Of a stretch of 64,000 nucleotides of DNA, positions 56,603 through 64,000 are shown piece after piece; the stretch's first letter is position 1; every line of letters starts with the position of its first letter. Source of the DNA: Halopseudomonas salina (GTDB lineage: Bacteria; Pseudomonadota; Gammaproteobacteria; Pseudomonadales; Pseudomonadaceae); contig NZ_VTTI01000010.1 in NCBI RefSeq assembly GCF_008641105.1, positions 62,001 through 126,000 on the forward strand. The letters are read 5' to 3'. Below the pieces are notes generated by a model. It worked only from the letters and a program-made list of their open reading frames with translations. It was not told where the DNA came from and searched no databases. A program made the position numbers and the translations under genes.

Positions 56603-56617
56603 TGCATCTTTCCTTAA

Positions 56618-57730
56618 TCAGCCACGGGCGATGGTATTGGCTTCCAGCGCCTGTTTGGCAGCAATCTTGTCTCGAATGAGTTTTTCCAGCGTGTCGACCA
56701 GGTGAACATTATCGACTTTCTGGTCCGGCGTGCCGCCGACGTAAATCAGGTTGTTCGGAGAGCCACCTGTCAGACCGATATCAGCCTCTTTGGCTTCGCC
56801 GGGCCCGTTCACCACGCAACCAATCACTGCCACATCCAGAGGTACCACGACATCCTCGAGTCGTGCCTCGAGCTCATTCATGGTCTTGATCACGTCGAAG
56901 TTCTGACGCGAGCAGCTTGGACAAGCGATAAAATTGATGCCCCGCGAGCGCAGGCGCAGTGACTTGAGCAGGTCGTAGCCTACCTTGATCTCTTCCACCG
57001 GATCGGCAGCCAGAGAAATTCGGATGGTGTCTCCGATCCCCTCGGCAAGCAGCATGCCCAGACCCACGGCAGATTTGACCGTGCCCGAACGCAGCGCACC
57101 CGCCTCGGTAATACCCAGATGCAATGGCTGATCGATCTGCGCAGCCAGCAACCGGTAGGCACCCACGGCCATGAACACGTCTGATGCCTTAACGCTAACC
57201 TTGAAGTCCTGAAAATCCAGCTTGTCGAGATACTCGACGTGACGCAACGCAGACTCCACCAGGGCCTCTGGCGTCGGCTCTCCGTATTTTTTCTGCAGGT
57301 CTTTTTCCAGGGAGCCTGCGTTCACACCTATGCGAATAGGGATACCATTGTGACGCGCAGCGTCAACAACCGCGCGAACCCTGTCTTCACGCCCGATATT
57401 ACCCGGATTGATGCGCAAACAATCAACGCCCAACTCGGCGACTCGAAGCGCGATCTTGTAGTCAAAATGAATATCCGCAACCAGCGGCATGGCAGTCTGC
57501 TTGCGGATCTCGCCGAATGCTTCTGCAGCTTCCATGCTGGGCACCGAAACCCTGACGATGTCTGCACCTACAGCCTCCAGCTGCCTGATCTGGGCAACTG
57601 TGGCGGCCACATCACAGGTTTCTGTATTGGTCATGCTCTGCACGGAGATGGGCGCATCGCCGCCGACCAGGACCGACCCAACCCGGATCTGCCGTGACAC
57701 TCTGCGCTTGATGGGTGACTCGTGATGCAT
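56618..57730 (-). CDS. ispG: 4-hydroxy-3-methylbut-2-enyl diphosphate synthase (flavodoxin), IspG
   Basis: IspG catalyses the penultimate step of the MEP isoprenoid pathway and carries a 4Fe-4S cluster. The 370-residue protein starts with the [35 protein letters not shown] region. It has [20 protein letters not shown] and the C-terminal cluster ligands ([13 protein letters not shown] and [20 protein letters not shown]), with all three Cys plus the Glu. It is 12 bases after rodZ. As an Fe-S enzyme it depends on cluster assembly, which is relevant to the missing isc genes. Confidence 0.97.
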   Translation of the reverse strand: MHHESPIKRRVSRQIRVGSVLVGGDAPISVQSMTNTETCDVAATVAQIRQLEAVGADIVRVSVPSMEAAEAFGEIRKQTAMPLVADIHFDYKIALRVAELGVDCLRINPGNIGREDRVRAVVDAARHNGIPIRIGVNAGSLEKDLQKKYGEPTPEALVESALRHVEYLDKLDFQDFKVSVKASDVFMAVGAYRLLAAQIDQPLHLGITEAGALRSGTVKSAVGLGMLLAEGIGDTIRISLAADPVEEIKVGYDLLKSLRLRSRGINFIACPSCSRQNFDVIKTMNELEARLEDVVVPLDVAVIGCVVNGPGEAKEADIGLTGGSPNNLIYVGGTPDQKVDNVHLVDTLEKLIRDKIAAKQALEANTIARG

Positions 57731-57742
57731 CGCGTAGCTCCT

Positions 57743-58765
57743 TCAGCCCAGGCGCAGGCGAACAACGCCCGATTCGCGGACGCTTTGCGTGTCCACCGGC
57801 TCGCCATTGAAGGCAATTGTTGAAACGGCCTCAACCGCGCCGATTACCACCTCTATTGGCCCCTGATGATCGATTGACAGCGACTGACCTGCCTGCATAA
57901 GGCCGCTGTGCAAGGAGTCGCCACCTGGGGTCCTGACCTGCACCCAACAGTCACCGGTGAACTGCATCTGCAACCCGCTACCCGCCACTGCCGGCTGCTC
58001 TTGACTTTCCACAACAGGCTCTTGCTCGACAACCGCCGTAGGCTGCGGCTGTTCAACCTGATCCAGCGCAGCCTGTGGCTCCTCAACAGGAATCTCGGCC
58101 GCACCATCAGACATTGTTCCGTCGTCTGGCACTGCGAGGTTACCAGTGGCGTCTGCCGGGCCCTCAGCGTCTGTCACCGAAGTCACCGGATCGGGAACCG
58201 ACATAGCAGCTTCACCGGGCGGCGAGGGCTCCGAGGCAAAATTCTCGGGCAACGCCAGCGCATCTACCTCAACCTCATCAAGGGCCTGACCAGCGATACT
58301 GGACACATCCTCGACAGAACGCGTCGGCTGGCTGTCGTACCACCAAAGGAGAATGGAGGCCAGGATGGCCAGAGCGACGATCACCGTTGTCCAGGTCACC
58401 AGCATACCGCCCGCCTTGCCCGGCTTGGTCATCTTGTCGATGCCGCTGACCTGACGCTCACGCACTTCAATACCCCGTGACCGGTCGTATTCCAGCACCA
58501 ACCGGTTGGCGTCCAGGCCCAACAAGCGAGCATAGCTGCGCACATAGCCACGGGCGAAGGTGTCCCCAGGTAACTGATCGAAGCGTCCGGCTTCAAGATG
58601 AACCAGTATTTTCTCCGGAAGCCGCAAACTGGTCGCCGCCTCGGCAGTGCTCAGCCCCTTGGCTTCACGCGCTGCCTGCAAGGTGGCGCCGGGATGGGCC
58701 ATCCGTCCGTCGTCAGGCCGAAATTCACCATTTGGCGGCATCGCATCTCGCTGCTCTGTACTCAT
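57743..58765 (-). CDS. rodZ: Cytoskeletal cell-shape protein RodZ
   Basis: RodZ links MreB filaments to the inner membrane for rod morphogenesis. The 340-residue protein has an N-terminal helix-turn-helix of the XRE type (LQAAREAKGLSTAEAATSLRLPEKILVHLEAG, about 29-60), a transmembrane helix (about 120-142, LVTWTTVIVALAILASILLWWY), an acidic and Pro/Glu/Gln-rich periplasmic linker and a C-terminal DUF4115 domain (LQMQFTGDCWVQVRTPGGDSL to the end). The start overlaps the pilW stop by four bases. It precedes ispG, the standard order. Confidence 0.94.
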   Translation of the reverse strand: MSTEQRDAMPPNGEFRPDDGRMAHPGATLQAAREAKGLSTAEAATSLRLPEKILVHLEAGRFDQLPGDTFARGYVRSYARLLGLDANRLVLEYDRSRGIEVRERQVSGIDKMTKPGKAGGMLVTWTTVIVALAILASILLWWYDSQPTRSVEDVSSIAGQALDEVEVDALALPENFASEPSPPGEAAMSVPDPVTSVTDAEGPADATGNLAVPDDGTMSDGAAEIPVEEPQAALDQVEQPQPTAVVEQEPVVESQEQPAVAGSGLQMQFTGDCWVQVRTPGGDSLHSGLMQAGQSLSIDHQGPIEVVIGAVEAVSTIAFNGEPVDTQSVRESGVVRLRLG

Positions 58766-59526
58766 GATTGATCTGCTGCCTTCAATGCTTGCGCTTCCGG
58801 GCTTGTTGGATACAGGCGACGCAACTGCAGCGCGTAGCTTGCAGCGCGATTGTGATCTTCAAACCGCCGTGCCAGCTGAATGCCTAGCCAGAGGCTGGCG
58901 GCATTCTGCCCGGAAAACTGGGTGAAATTGCGATAGTAGTCCCATGCCGGGACATAATTCTGCTGAGAGAACTCGATCTTTGCCATCTCCAGCAGTGCCA
59001 GAGGTTGCCGGCTATTCAATCGCAGGGCACGCTCGAAGCTCGCCTTGGCTTCCTCCGGCTGGTCCATGCGCTGATAAGTCAGACCGATATTCTCAAATAC
59101 CCTGGAGCGCTCACCATACAAAGTGTCCTGCGCTGCCTGCTCGAAGTAACCCAGAGCATCCTGATAGCGCTCTTCACTGAGCAGGAAAACCCCATAATTG
59201 TTCAATATTCTCGGATTGGCCGGCTCACTGGCCAGAGCATCCCGATAATGCTTGTCAGCCGAACCGGTTTCACCTTCCTGCTGAAACACCATCGCCAGCG
59301 CCAGGTGTGCAGCAGCCGAGCGAGGATCCAGTTTCAGTGCTTCGCTGAGTGGCGCCTTGGCACTTTCTGTTTCGCCTTCGCGAAGATAGCCAAGGCCCAG
59401 CTGAATATACGCATCACGCCCGGCGTCCGGATCAGGCTTGTTTTTTTGCGGCTGGTCGCTGGTTGTTACACACCCGCTGAGGGCGATGGCCGTTAACAAT
59501 GTTACCGCGATCATCATTCTGTTCAT
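58762..59526 (-). CDS. pilW: Type IV pilus biogenesis lipoprotein PilW (PilF)
   Basis: PilW (called PilF in Pseudomonas) is the outer-membrane pilotin for secretin PilQ in type IV pili. The 254-residue precursor has lipobox ALSGC with Cys19 and about six TPR motifs (DAYIQLGLGYLREGETESAKAPLSEALKLDP, AAAHLALAMVFQQEGETGSADKHYRDALASEP, and further). I chose ATG at 59526; a GTG one codon earlier has better spacing to GAGGA and cannot be excluded. It lies between rlmN and rodZ as in relatives. Confidence 0.93.
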   Translation of the reverse strand: MNRMMIAVTLLTAIALSGCVTTSDQPQKNKPDPDAGRDAYIQLGLGYLREGETESAKAPLSEALKLDPRSAAAHLALAMVFQQEGETGSADKHYRDALASEPANPRILNNYGVFLLSEERYQDALGYFEQAAQDTLYGERSRVFENIGLTYQRMDQPEEAKASFERALRLNSRQPLALLEMAKIEFSQQNYVPAWDYYRNFTQFSGQNAASLWLGIQLARRFEDHNRAASYALQLRRLYPTSPEAQALKAADQS

Positions 59527-59551
59527 CACAATCGATCCTCGGTTGGATGGC

Positions 59552-60712
59552 TTACCGGTCCGCGCTGGAGGGCTGCTCCACAGGCTGCCCGTCGACCGGT
59601 AATTCTCTTAGAGCGATGTAGCGTTCGCTGCGTCGGGTACGATCCATGACCTGCCCGACCAGTTGGCCACAGGCGGCATCGATATCTTCACCCCGGGTGG
59701 TCCGAACGGTAACGTTGTAACCCGCCTTGTGCAGCATATCCTGAAAGCGGCGAATACTGTTGTTACTTGGCCGCTCGTAACCCGAATGGGGAAAGGGATT
59801 GAATGGGATGAGATTGATCTTGCACGGCGTTTCGCGGAGCAGCTCAATCATCTCTTCGGCATGTTCCGGCTGATCATTGATGTCCTTGAGCATGGTGTAC
59901 TCGATGGTCAACACCCGCTTCTCGCCCAGTCTGGCCATATATCGATTGCAGGCGGGCAGTAGAACTTCCAGCGGATACTTCTTGTTCAGCGGGACCAGCT
60001 GGTTACGCAGGGCGTTGTTGGGTGCATGCAGCGACAAGGCCAATGCTACGTCAGTCACCTCGCCCAGCTTCTCGATCATCGGCACGACACCGGAGGTCGA
60101 CAGCGTAACCTTGCGCTTGGATATCCCATAACCCAGATCATCCATCATCAACAACATGGCATCGAGCACATTGTCGAAGTTCAGTAGTGGCTCACCCATG
60201 CCCATCATCACCACGTTGGTAATGGCGCGGTCCGTCTTGGCCGGGATACTGCCGAACGACTTGTTGGCGATCCAGACCTGGCCGATGATTTCAGCCACGC
60301 TCAGATCACTATTGAAACCCTGCTTGCCGGTAGAGCAGAAACTGCAGTCCAGCGCACATCCCGCTTGGGAAGACACACACAAGGTGCCCCGCCCATTCTG
60401 AGGGATGTAGACAGTCTCCACACAGCTGCCAGAGGCAACGCGTACGACCCACTTGCGTGTGCCGTCGGTGGAGATATCTTCGCTGACCACTTCCGGCGGA
60501 CGAATCTCGGCGCAGGCTGCGAGCTTTTCACGCAGCGCCTTGCTGACATTCGTCATTTCGTCGAAATTACCGACACCCTGGTGATGAATCCACTTCATAA
60601 GCTGTCCGGCACGGAAGCGCTTTTCCCCGAGGCTCTCGAAGAAGGCTTCCATTTTCGGCTGGGTCAGACCCAGCAGATTAACTTTGCCGTTGGCATTGGT
60701 TGTAGCAGTCAC
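59552..60712 (-). CDS. rlmN: 23S rRNA/tRNA adenine-2 methyltransferase RlmN
   Basis: RlmN is a radical-SAM enzyme that methylates C2 of A2503 in 23S rRNA and A37 of several tRNAs. The 386-residue protein has the CxxxCxxC cluster motif at Cys119, Cys123 and Cys126 ([11 protein letters not shown]) and the mechanistic [15 protein letters not shown] motif ([12 protein letters not shown]). The second conserved Cys is near the C-terminus ([10 protein letters not shown]). Another Fe-S enzyme in this block. It is 27 bases after ndk's stop and 25 bases before pilW. Confidence 0.97.
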   Translation of the reverse strand: MTATTNANGKVNLLGLTQPKMEAFFESLGEKRFRAGQLMKWIHHQGVGNFDEMTNVSKALREKLAACAEIRPPEVVSEDISTDGTRKWVVRVASGSCVETVYIPQNGRGTLCVSSQAGCALDCSFCSTGKQGFNSDLSVAEIIGQVWIANKSFGSIPAKTDRAITNVVMMGMGEPLLNFDNVLDAMLLMMDDLGYGISKRKVTLSTSGVVPMIEKLGEVTDVALALSLHAPNNALRNQLVPLNKKYPLEVLLPACNRYMARLGEKRVLTIEYTMLKDINDQPEHAEEMIELLRETPCKINLIPFNPFPHSGYERPSNNSIRRFQDMLHKAGYNVTVRTTRGEDIDAACGQLVGQVMDRTRRSERYIALRELPVDGQPVEQPSSADR

Positions 60713-60739
60713 ATCATCACCCTGGTGTTGAAAGTCGTC

Positions 60740-61168
60740 TCAGCCGCGCGGGCAAAGATCAGTTTCTGCGAAAAAATAACCGATTTCGCGAGCCGCTGAG
60801 GTAGTGGAATCCGAACCATGTACAGCGTTGGCATCGATGGATTCAGCGAAATCAGCGCGAATGGTGCCTGCGTCGGCTTCCTTGGGGTTGGTGGCGCCCA
60901 TCAGTTCACGGTTCTTCAGCACGGCGCCTTCGCCTTCCAGCACCTGCACAACAACCGGACCGGAGGTCATGAAGCCAACCAGATCCTTGAAGAAGGGACG
61001 TGCACTGTGCTCGGCATAGAAGCCTTCAGCATCGGACTGGGACAGCTGAACCATCTTGGCAGCCACAACGCTCAGACCCGCCTTCTCGAAACGGCTGATG
61101 ATCTGACCAACAACATTCTTGGCAACGGCGTCGGGCTTGATGATGGACAGGGTACGTTCTACGGCCAT
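60740..61168 (-). CDS. ndk: Nucleoside diphosphate kinase
   Basis: Ndk equilibrates nucleoside triphosphates by a phosphohistidine ping-pong mechanism. The 142-residue protein has [15 protein letters not shown] and the active-site motif NAVHGSDS with His117. GAGAG precedes the ATG. It lies immediately upstream of rlmN. In Pseudomonas ndk follows iscX at the end of the isc operon; here the preceding gene is a lone cysteine desulfurase. Confidence 0.98.
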   Translation of the reverse strand: MAVERTLSIIKPDAVAKNVVGQIISRFEKAGLSVVAAKMVQLSQSDAEGFYAEHSARPFFKDLVGFMTSGPVVVQVLEGEGAVLKNRELMGATNPKEADAGTIRADFAESIDANAVHGSDSTTSAAREIGYFFAETDLCPRG

Positions 61169-61228
61169 GGAAAACTCTCCAGAAAATAATTGTGAGGTGA
61201 GAAATTTTACGAAATTGTTAACCCGCGG

Positions 61229-61234
61229 ATTATA
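61229..61234 (-). promoter_or_regulatory. Predicted -10 element of the ndk promoter
   Basis: A perfect TATAAT on the minus strand, 60 bases before the ndk ATG. No good -35 hexamer lies at standard spacing, so only the -10 element is claimed. Confidence 0.45.
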
Positions 61235-61300
61235 CGCAGGTTAGAGGGAAATACATACCGGCCAGCAGATTCACCAGCCTAGCGCGAGGGGGCAACCGGT

Positions 61301-62458
61301 TCAGCCGCCCTGGCGCAACCTGGGAACCACAGTGCAGAGTATCTGCGCAGCACGTTTCACTTCGTCGGCCGAGGTAAAGCGACCCAACGAGAGACGCAGC
61401 GACCCCTGGGCAAGCGCATTGGACATACCCAGTGCACGCAGCACATAGGATGGCTCAACCGAGGCAGAAGTACAGGCCGAACCCGAAGATAGAGCCAGAT
61501 CTTTCAAGGCAAGAAGCAGTAGCTCCCCGTCCACTCCGGCAAAGGCAAGATTGAGGTTGTGCGGTATGCGACGCTCACGGCTACCATTGAGAAACACCTC
61601 GGGCAACTCGGCCAGACCGGCCAGCAACAGGTCGCGCAGGTCGCTAATGCGCTGATGTTCCTGGTCCATCAATTCCCCGGCCAGAGCAAAACAGGCTCCC
61701 ATACCGACAATCTGATGGGTGGGCAGGGTACCTGAACGCATGCCACGCTCGTGACCACCCCCGTGAATCTGCGCCTCAAGCCGCAGGGAGGGATCACGGC
61801 GCACGTAGAGCGCTCCAACACCCTTGGGCCCGTAGGTCTTGTGGGCACAGAAGGACATGAGATCAACCGGTAACTGATGCAGATCGATCGGCAGCTTTCC
61901 AGTGGACTGCGCCGCGTCCACATGCATCAACGCCCCCCCTGAGCGGGCAATATGACCCAGAGCCGCAATATCGTTGATGGTGCCAATCTCGTTGTTTACG
62001 TGCATAAGCGATACAAGAATGGTGTCCTCGCGCATCGCCTGCTGTAGTTGCTGCGGCTCGATGATCCCCGAAGCTTCCGGTTTGAGCCAGGTCACTTCGA
62101 AACCCTCACGCTCCAGTTGATGACAACTATCGAGCACCGCCTTGTGCTCGATCTGCGACGTGATGATATGCCGTCCACGCTCGGCACGACAGCGCGCCGC
62201 ACCCTTGATCGCCAGATTATCGGACTCGGTCGCGCCAGAGGTCCAGACTATTTCCCGCGGGTCGGCACCCACCAGGTCAGCTACCTGGCGCCGCGCAAGC
62301 TCTACCGCCTCCTCGGCCTTCCAGCCGTAGATGTGTGAGCGTGAAGCCGGGTTAGCAAAATTGCCGTCCATCGTCAGACAACCCATCATCTTTTCGGCAA
62401 CCGCAGGGTCAACCGGGGTAGTGGCGGCGTAATCGAGATAGATCGGCAACATCGGCAT
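61301..62458 (-). CDS. Cysteine desulfurase, IscS-like but C-terminally short
   Basis: A pyridoxal-phosphate cysteine desulfurase that mobilises sulfur from L-cysteine. The 385-residue protein has all catalytic features of group I enzymes: His106 ([10 protein letters not shown]), PLP-lysine Lys207 ([12 protein letters not shown]) and the mobile catalytic-Cys loop [15 protein letters not shown] with Cys329. It ends at VVPRLRQGG, about 20 residues before the end of typical 404-residue IscS, so the tail (xPLWxMYxxGVDLxxIEW in E. coli) that docks IscU is absent. cysE is directly upstream, ndk downstream; iscR, iscU, iscA, hscBA, fdx and iscX are missing. Sulfur may go to tRNA thiolation, molybdopterin or other acceptors. 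Confidence 0.9.
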   Translation of the reverse strand: MPMLPIYLDYAATTPVDPAVAEKMMGCLTMDGNFANPASRSHIYGWKAEEAVELARRQVADLVGADPREIVWTSGATESDNLAIKGAARCRAERGRHIITSQIEHKAVLDSCHQLEREGFEVTWLKPEASGIIEPQQLQQAMREDTILVSLMHVNNEIGTINDIAALGHIARSGGALMHVDAAQSTGKLPIDLHQLPVDLMSFCAHKTYGPKGVGALYVRRDPSLRLEAQIHGGGHERGMRSGTLPTHQIVGMGACFALAGELMDQEHQRISDLRDLLLAGLAELPEVFLNGSRERRIPHNLNLAFAGVDGELLLLALKDLALSSGSACTSASVEPSYVLRALGMSNALAQGSLRLSLGRFTSADEVKRAAQILCTVVPRLRQGG

Positions 62459-62464
62459 CGTGTC

Positions 62465-63286
62465 CTATAAACGCCCAGCATCGCTGGCATCATCGGATTT
62501 GGCTTCAACGCTATCGACTTCAGCCTTGAGCAGATCGAAATCCTCGCCGCCCAGCACTGGCAGCTCCTTGGCACAGTAATCACTGCCAAGCTCGCCCAGG
62601 GCGTGGCACATACCTTCCAGGCGACTGTCCACCGCCTGCATATGGTCAAGCATCTGACCGATTGCCCGAGCTACCGGGTCAGGCGTATCACGGGTGACCC
62701 CATAGGCATCGAAACCGAGCTTTTCGGCCATGGCCTGACGCTTGGCGCATTGCTCGTCGGCACGCTTATCCGACTCCTTGAGAATGACACGACCAGGTAT
62801 ACCCACCGCAGTTGCACCAGCAGGCACAGCCTTGGTGACTACCGCATTGGATCCGATCTTGGCACCGGCACCCACCGTGAAAGGCCCCAGCACCTTGGCC
62901 CCGGCACCCACAACCACACCGTCTTCCAGGGTTGGATGGCGCTTGCCCTTATCCCAACTGGTGCCACCCAGAGTGACCCCCTGATACAGCGTTACATCAT
63001 TACCGATCTCGGCCGTCTCGCCGATGACCACCCCCATGCCGTGGTCAATAAAGAAACGGCGACCCAGTTTCGCGCCGGGATGAATCTCGATACCGGTCGC
63101 CCAGCGGGCGAAGTTCGACACCATGCGCGCTACCAGTCTGGCGTTACGCACCCACAGCGCATGGGCCAGTCGATGCAACCAGATGGCGTGCAGCCCGGGA
63201 TAGCAGAACAGCACCTCCACGGTGCTGCGTGCTGCCGGATCCCGGTGGAACACACTGGCAATATCTTCCTTCATACGCTTGAACAT
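62465..63286 (-). CDS. cysE: Serine O-acetyltransferase
   Basis: CysE acetylates serine to O-acetylserine for cysteine synthesis. The 273-residue protein has the N-terminal helical SATase domain (about 1-50), then a left-handed beta-helix of hexapeptide repeats ([45 protein letters not shown], with the catalytic DHG). The C-terminal region is longer than in the short CysE found beside isc operons elsewhere. GGAG precedes the ATG. The order trmJ-cysE-cysteine desulfurase is that of Pseudomonas. Confidence 0.95.
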   Translation of the reverse strand: MFKRMKEDIASVFHRDPAARSTVEVLFCYPGLHAIWLHRLAHALWVRNARLVARMVSNFARWATGIEIHPGAKLGRRFFIDHGMGVVIGETAEIGNDVTLYQGVTLGGTSWDKGKRHPTLEDGVVVGAGAKVLGPFTVGAGAKIGSNAVVTKAVPAGATAVGIPGRVILKESDKRADEQCAKRQAMAEKLGFDAYGVTRDTPDPVARAIGQMLDHMQAVDSRLEGMCHALGELGSDYCAKELPVLGGEDFDLLKAEVDSVEAKSDDASDAGRL

Positions 63287-63288
63287 GG

Positions 63289-64000
63289 TTAACGTCTCCG
63301 CTCACCGGTCGCTTTCACGCCGATGGCTTTCTGTGTTTCGGTAAGGATGCCACGCAGAATGTTCATTTCCATCCGATTTATCCGGATCCGGCCATACAGG
63401 CGGCGCAGTCGTGGCATCAATTGTCTGGGTTTCTGCGGGTCGAGGAAGCCGATTTCAACCAGCACCTGCTGCAGATGGCCAAAATATTGCTCCATCTCCT
63501 CGGCAGTAGTGGGAATTTCGTTCTGGGTTGCCGTGGTTTCGATCTTTTGCATGTGGGTAGGCTGGTCCTGACGCTTGAGCACCAGCATACGCAGTTCATA
63601 GGCCAGAACCTGTACCGCGGCCGCCAGATTCAAAGAGCTGAAGTCCGGATTCGAAGGTATATGCACATGGAACTGGCAACGCTGCAGCTCTTCGCTAGTC
63701 AGGCCGGAATCTTCCCGTCCGAATACCAGCGCCACCTGTGCACCCGGCAGCTCGGCTATCTGATCGAGCACCTTTTCCGCCGCTTCGCGAGGGTCTACTA
63801 CCGGCCAGGGGATGCGCCTGTCCCGCGCACTTGTACCCATCACCAGCACGCAGTCGGCGATAGCTTCCTCAAGGGTGGGGACAATCAAGGCGCCTTCGAG
63901 CACATCGTCGGCTCCGGCCCCGCGTGCAGCGGCATTGGGATCCGGAAAACGCTGCGGATCGACCAGTACCAAGCGGGTGAGCCCCATATTTTTCATTGCG
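63289..64000 (-). CDS. trmJ: tRNA (cytidine/uridine-2'-O)-methyltransferase TrmJ, 5' end cut by window
   Basis: TrmJ is a SPOUT-fold enzyme that 2'-O-methylates position 32 of several tRNAs. About 236 residues are visible; the reading frame is open to the window edge, and roughly 20 N-terminal residues (usually ...HPGNIGGAARAMKNMG) lie outside. The visible [14 protein letters not shown] continues this motif. [22 protein letters not shown] and [16 protein letters not shown] are the SPOUT knot motifs. It is two bases upstream of cysE. Confidence 0.95.
   Translation of the reverse strand, partial: AMKNMGLTRLVLVDPQRFPDPNAAARGAGADDVLEGALIVPTLEEAIADCVLVMGTSARDRRIPWPVVDPREAAEKVLDQIAELPGAQVALVFGREDSGLTSEELQRCQFHVHIPSNPDFSSLNLAAAVQVLAYELRMLVLKRQDQPTHMQKIETTATQNEIPTTAEEMEQYFGHLQQVLVEIGFLDPQKPRQLMPRLRRLYGRIRINRMEMNILRGILTETQKAIGVKATGERRR

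Overview
The window is a chromosomal segment of a gammaproteobacterium of the Pseudomonas/Halopseudomonas type. Protein sequences and gene order match those I recall from Pseudomonas in most blocks: the complete division and cell-wall (dcw) cluster, rnpB, rsmI-lpoA-yraN-gmhA-dolP, sspAB, petABC, rplM-rpsI, then guaBA, xseA, leuA, der-bamB-yfgM-hisS-ispG-rodZ-pilW-rlmN-ndk. The species assignment is inference; no rRNA is present.

Layout. 1-16.5 kb (minus strand): dcw operon from mraZ to a truncated ftsZ, with a sigma70-type promoter and three MraZ boxes. 16.76-17.12 kb: RNase P RNA (minus). 17.16-24.3 kb (plus): an inserted nitrogen-scavenging operon for guanidine. It has three NtrC-like sites, a sigma54 promoter, a guanidine-I (ykkC) riboswitch, an ABC permease and ATPase, two carboxyguanidine deiminase subunits and a 1200-residue biotin-dependent guanidine (formerly 'urea') carboxylase. 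24.3-34 kb: rsmI, the lpoA-yraN-gmhA-dolP operon, stringent starvation proteins, cytochrome bc1, ribosomal proteins L13 and S9. 34-38.7 kb: an aldo/keto reductase, a GlxA-type regulator, zapE, a hydrolase, zapG. 38.8-42.3 kb: a four-gene Mla/MCE-type lipid transporter. 42.3-51.9 kb: a DUF4112 protein, guaA, guaB, xseA, an M23 peptidase, leuA, an Old Yellow Enzyme. 51.9-64 kb (minus): trmJ-cysE-cysteine desulfurase, ndk, rlmN, pilW, rodZ, ispG, hisS, yfgM, bamB, der.

Two departures from ordinary synteny stand out. First, the guanidine operon sits between rnpB and rsmI and lacks both a substrate-binding protein gene at its 5' end and allophanate hydrolase at its 3' end, although its control region combines nitrogen-limitation elements with a guanidine riboswitch. 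Second, where Pseudomonas normally carries iscR-iscS-iscU-iscA-hscB-hscA-fdx-iscX between cysE and ndk, only an iscS-like gene remains. Its product lacks the C-terminal tail by which IscS docks IscU, which suggests Fe-S assembly has moved to another system.

No tRNA, rRNA, insertion sequence, prophage or CRISPR array was seen.
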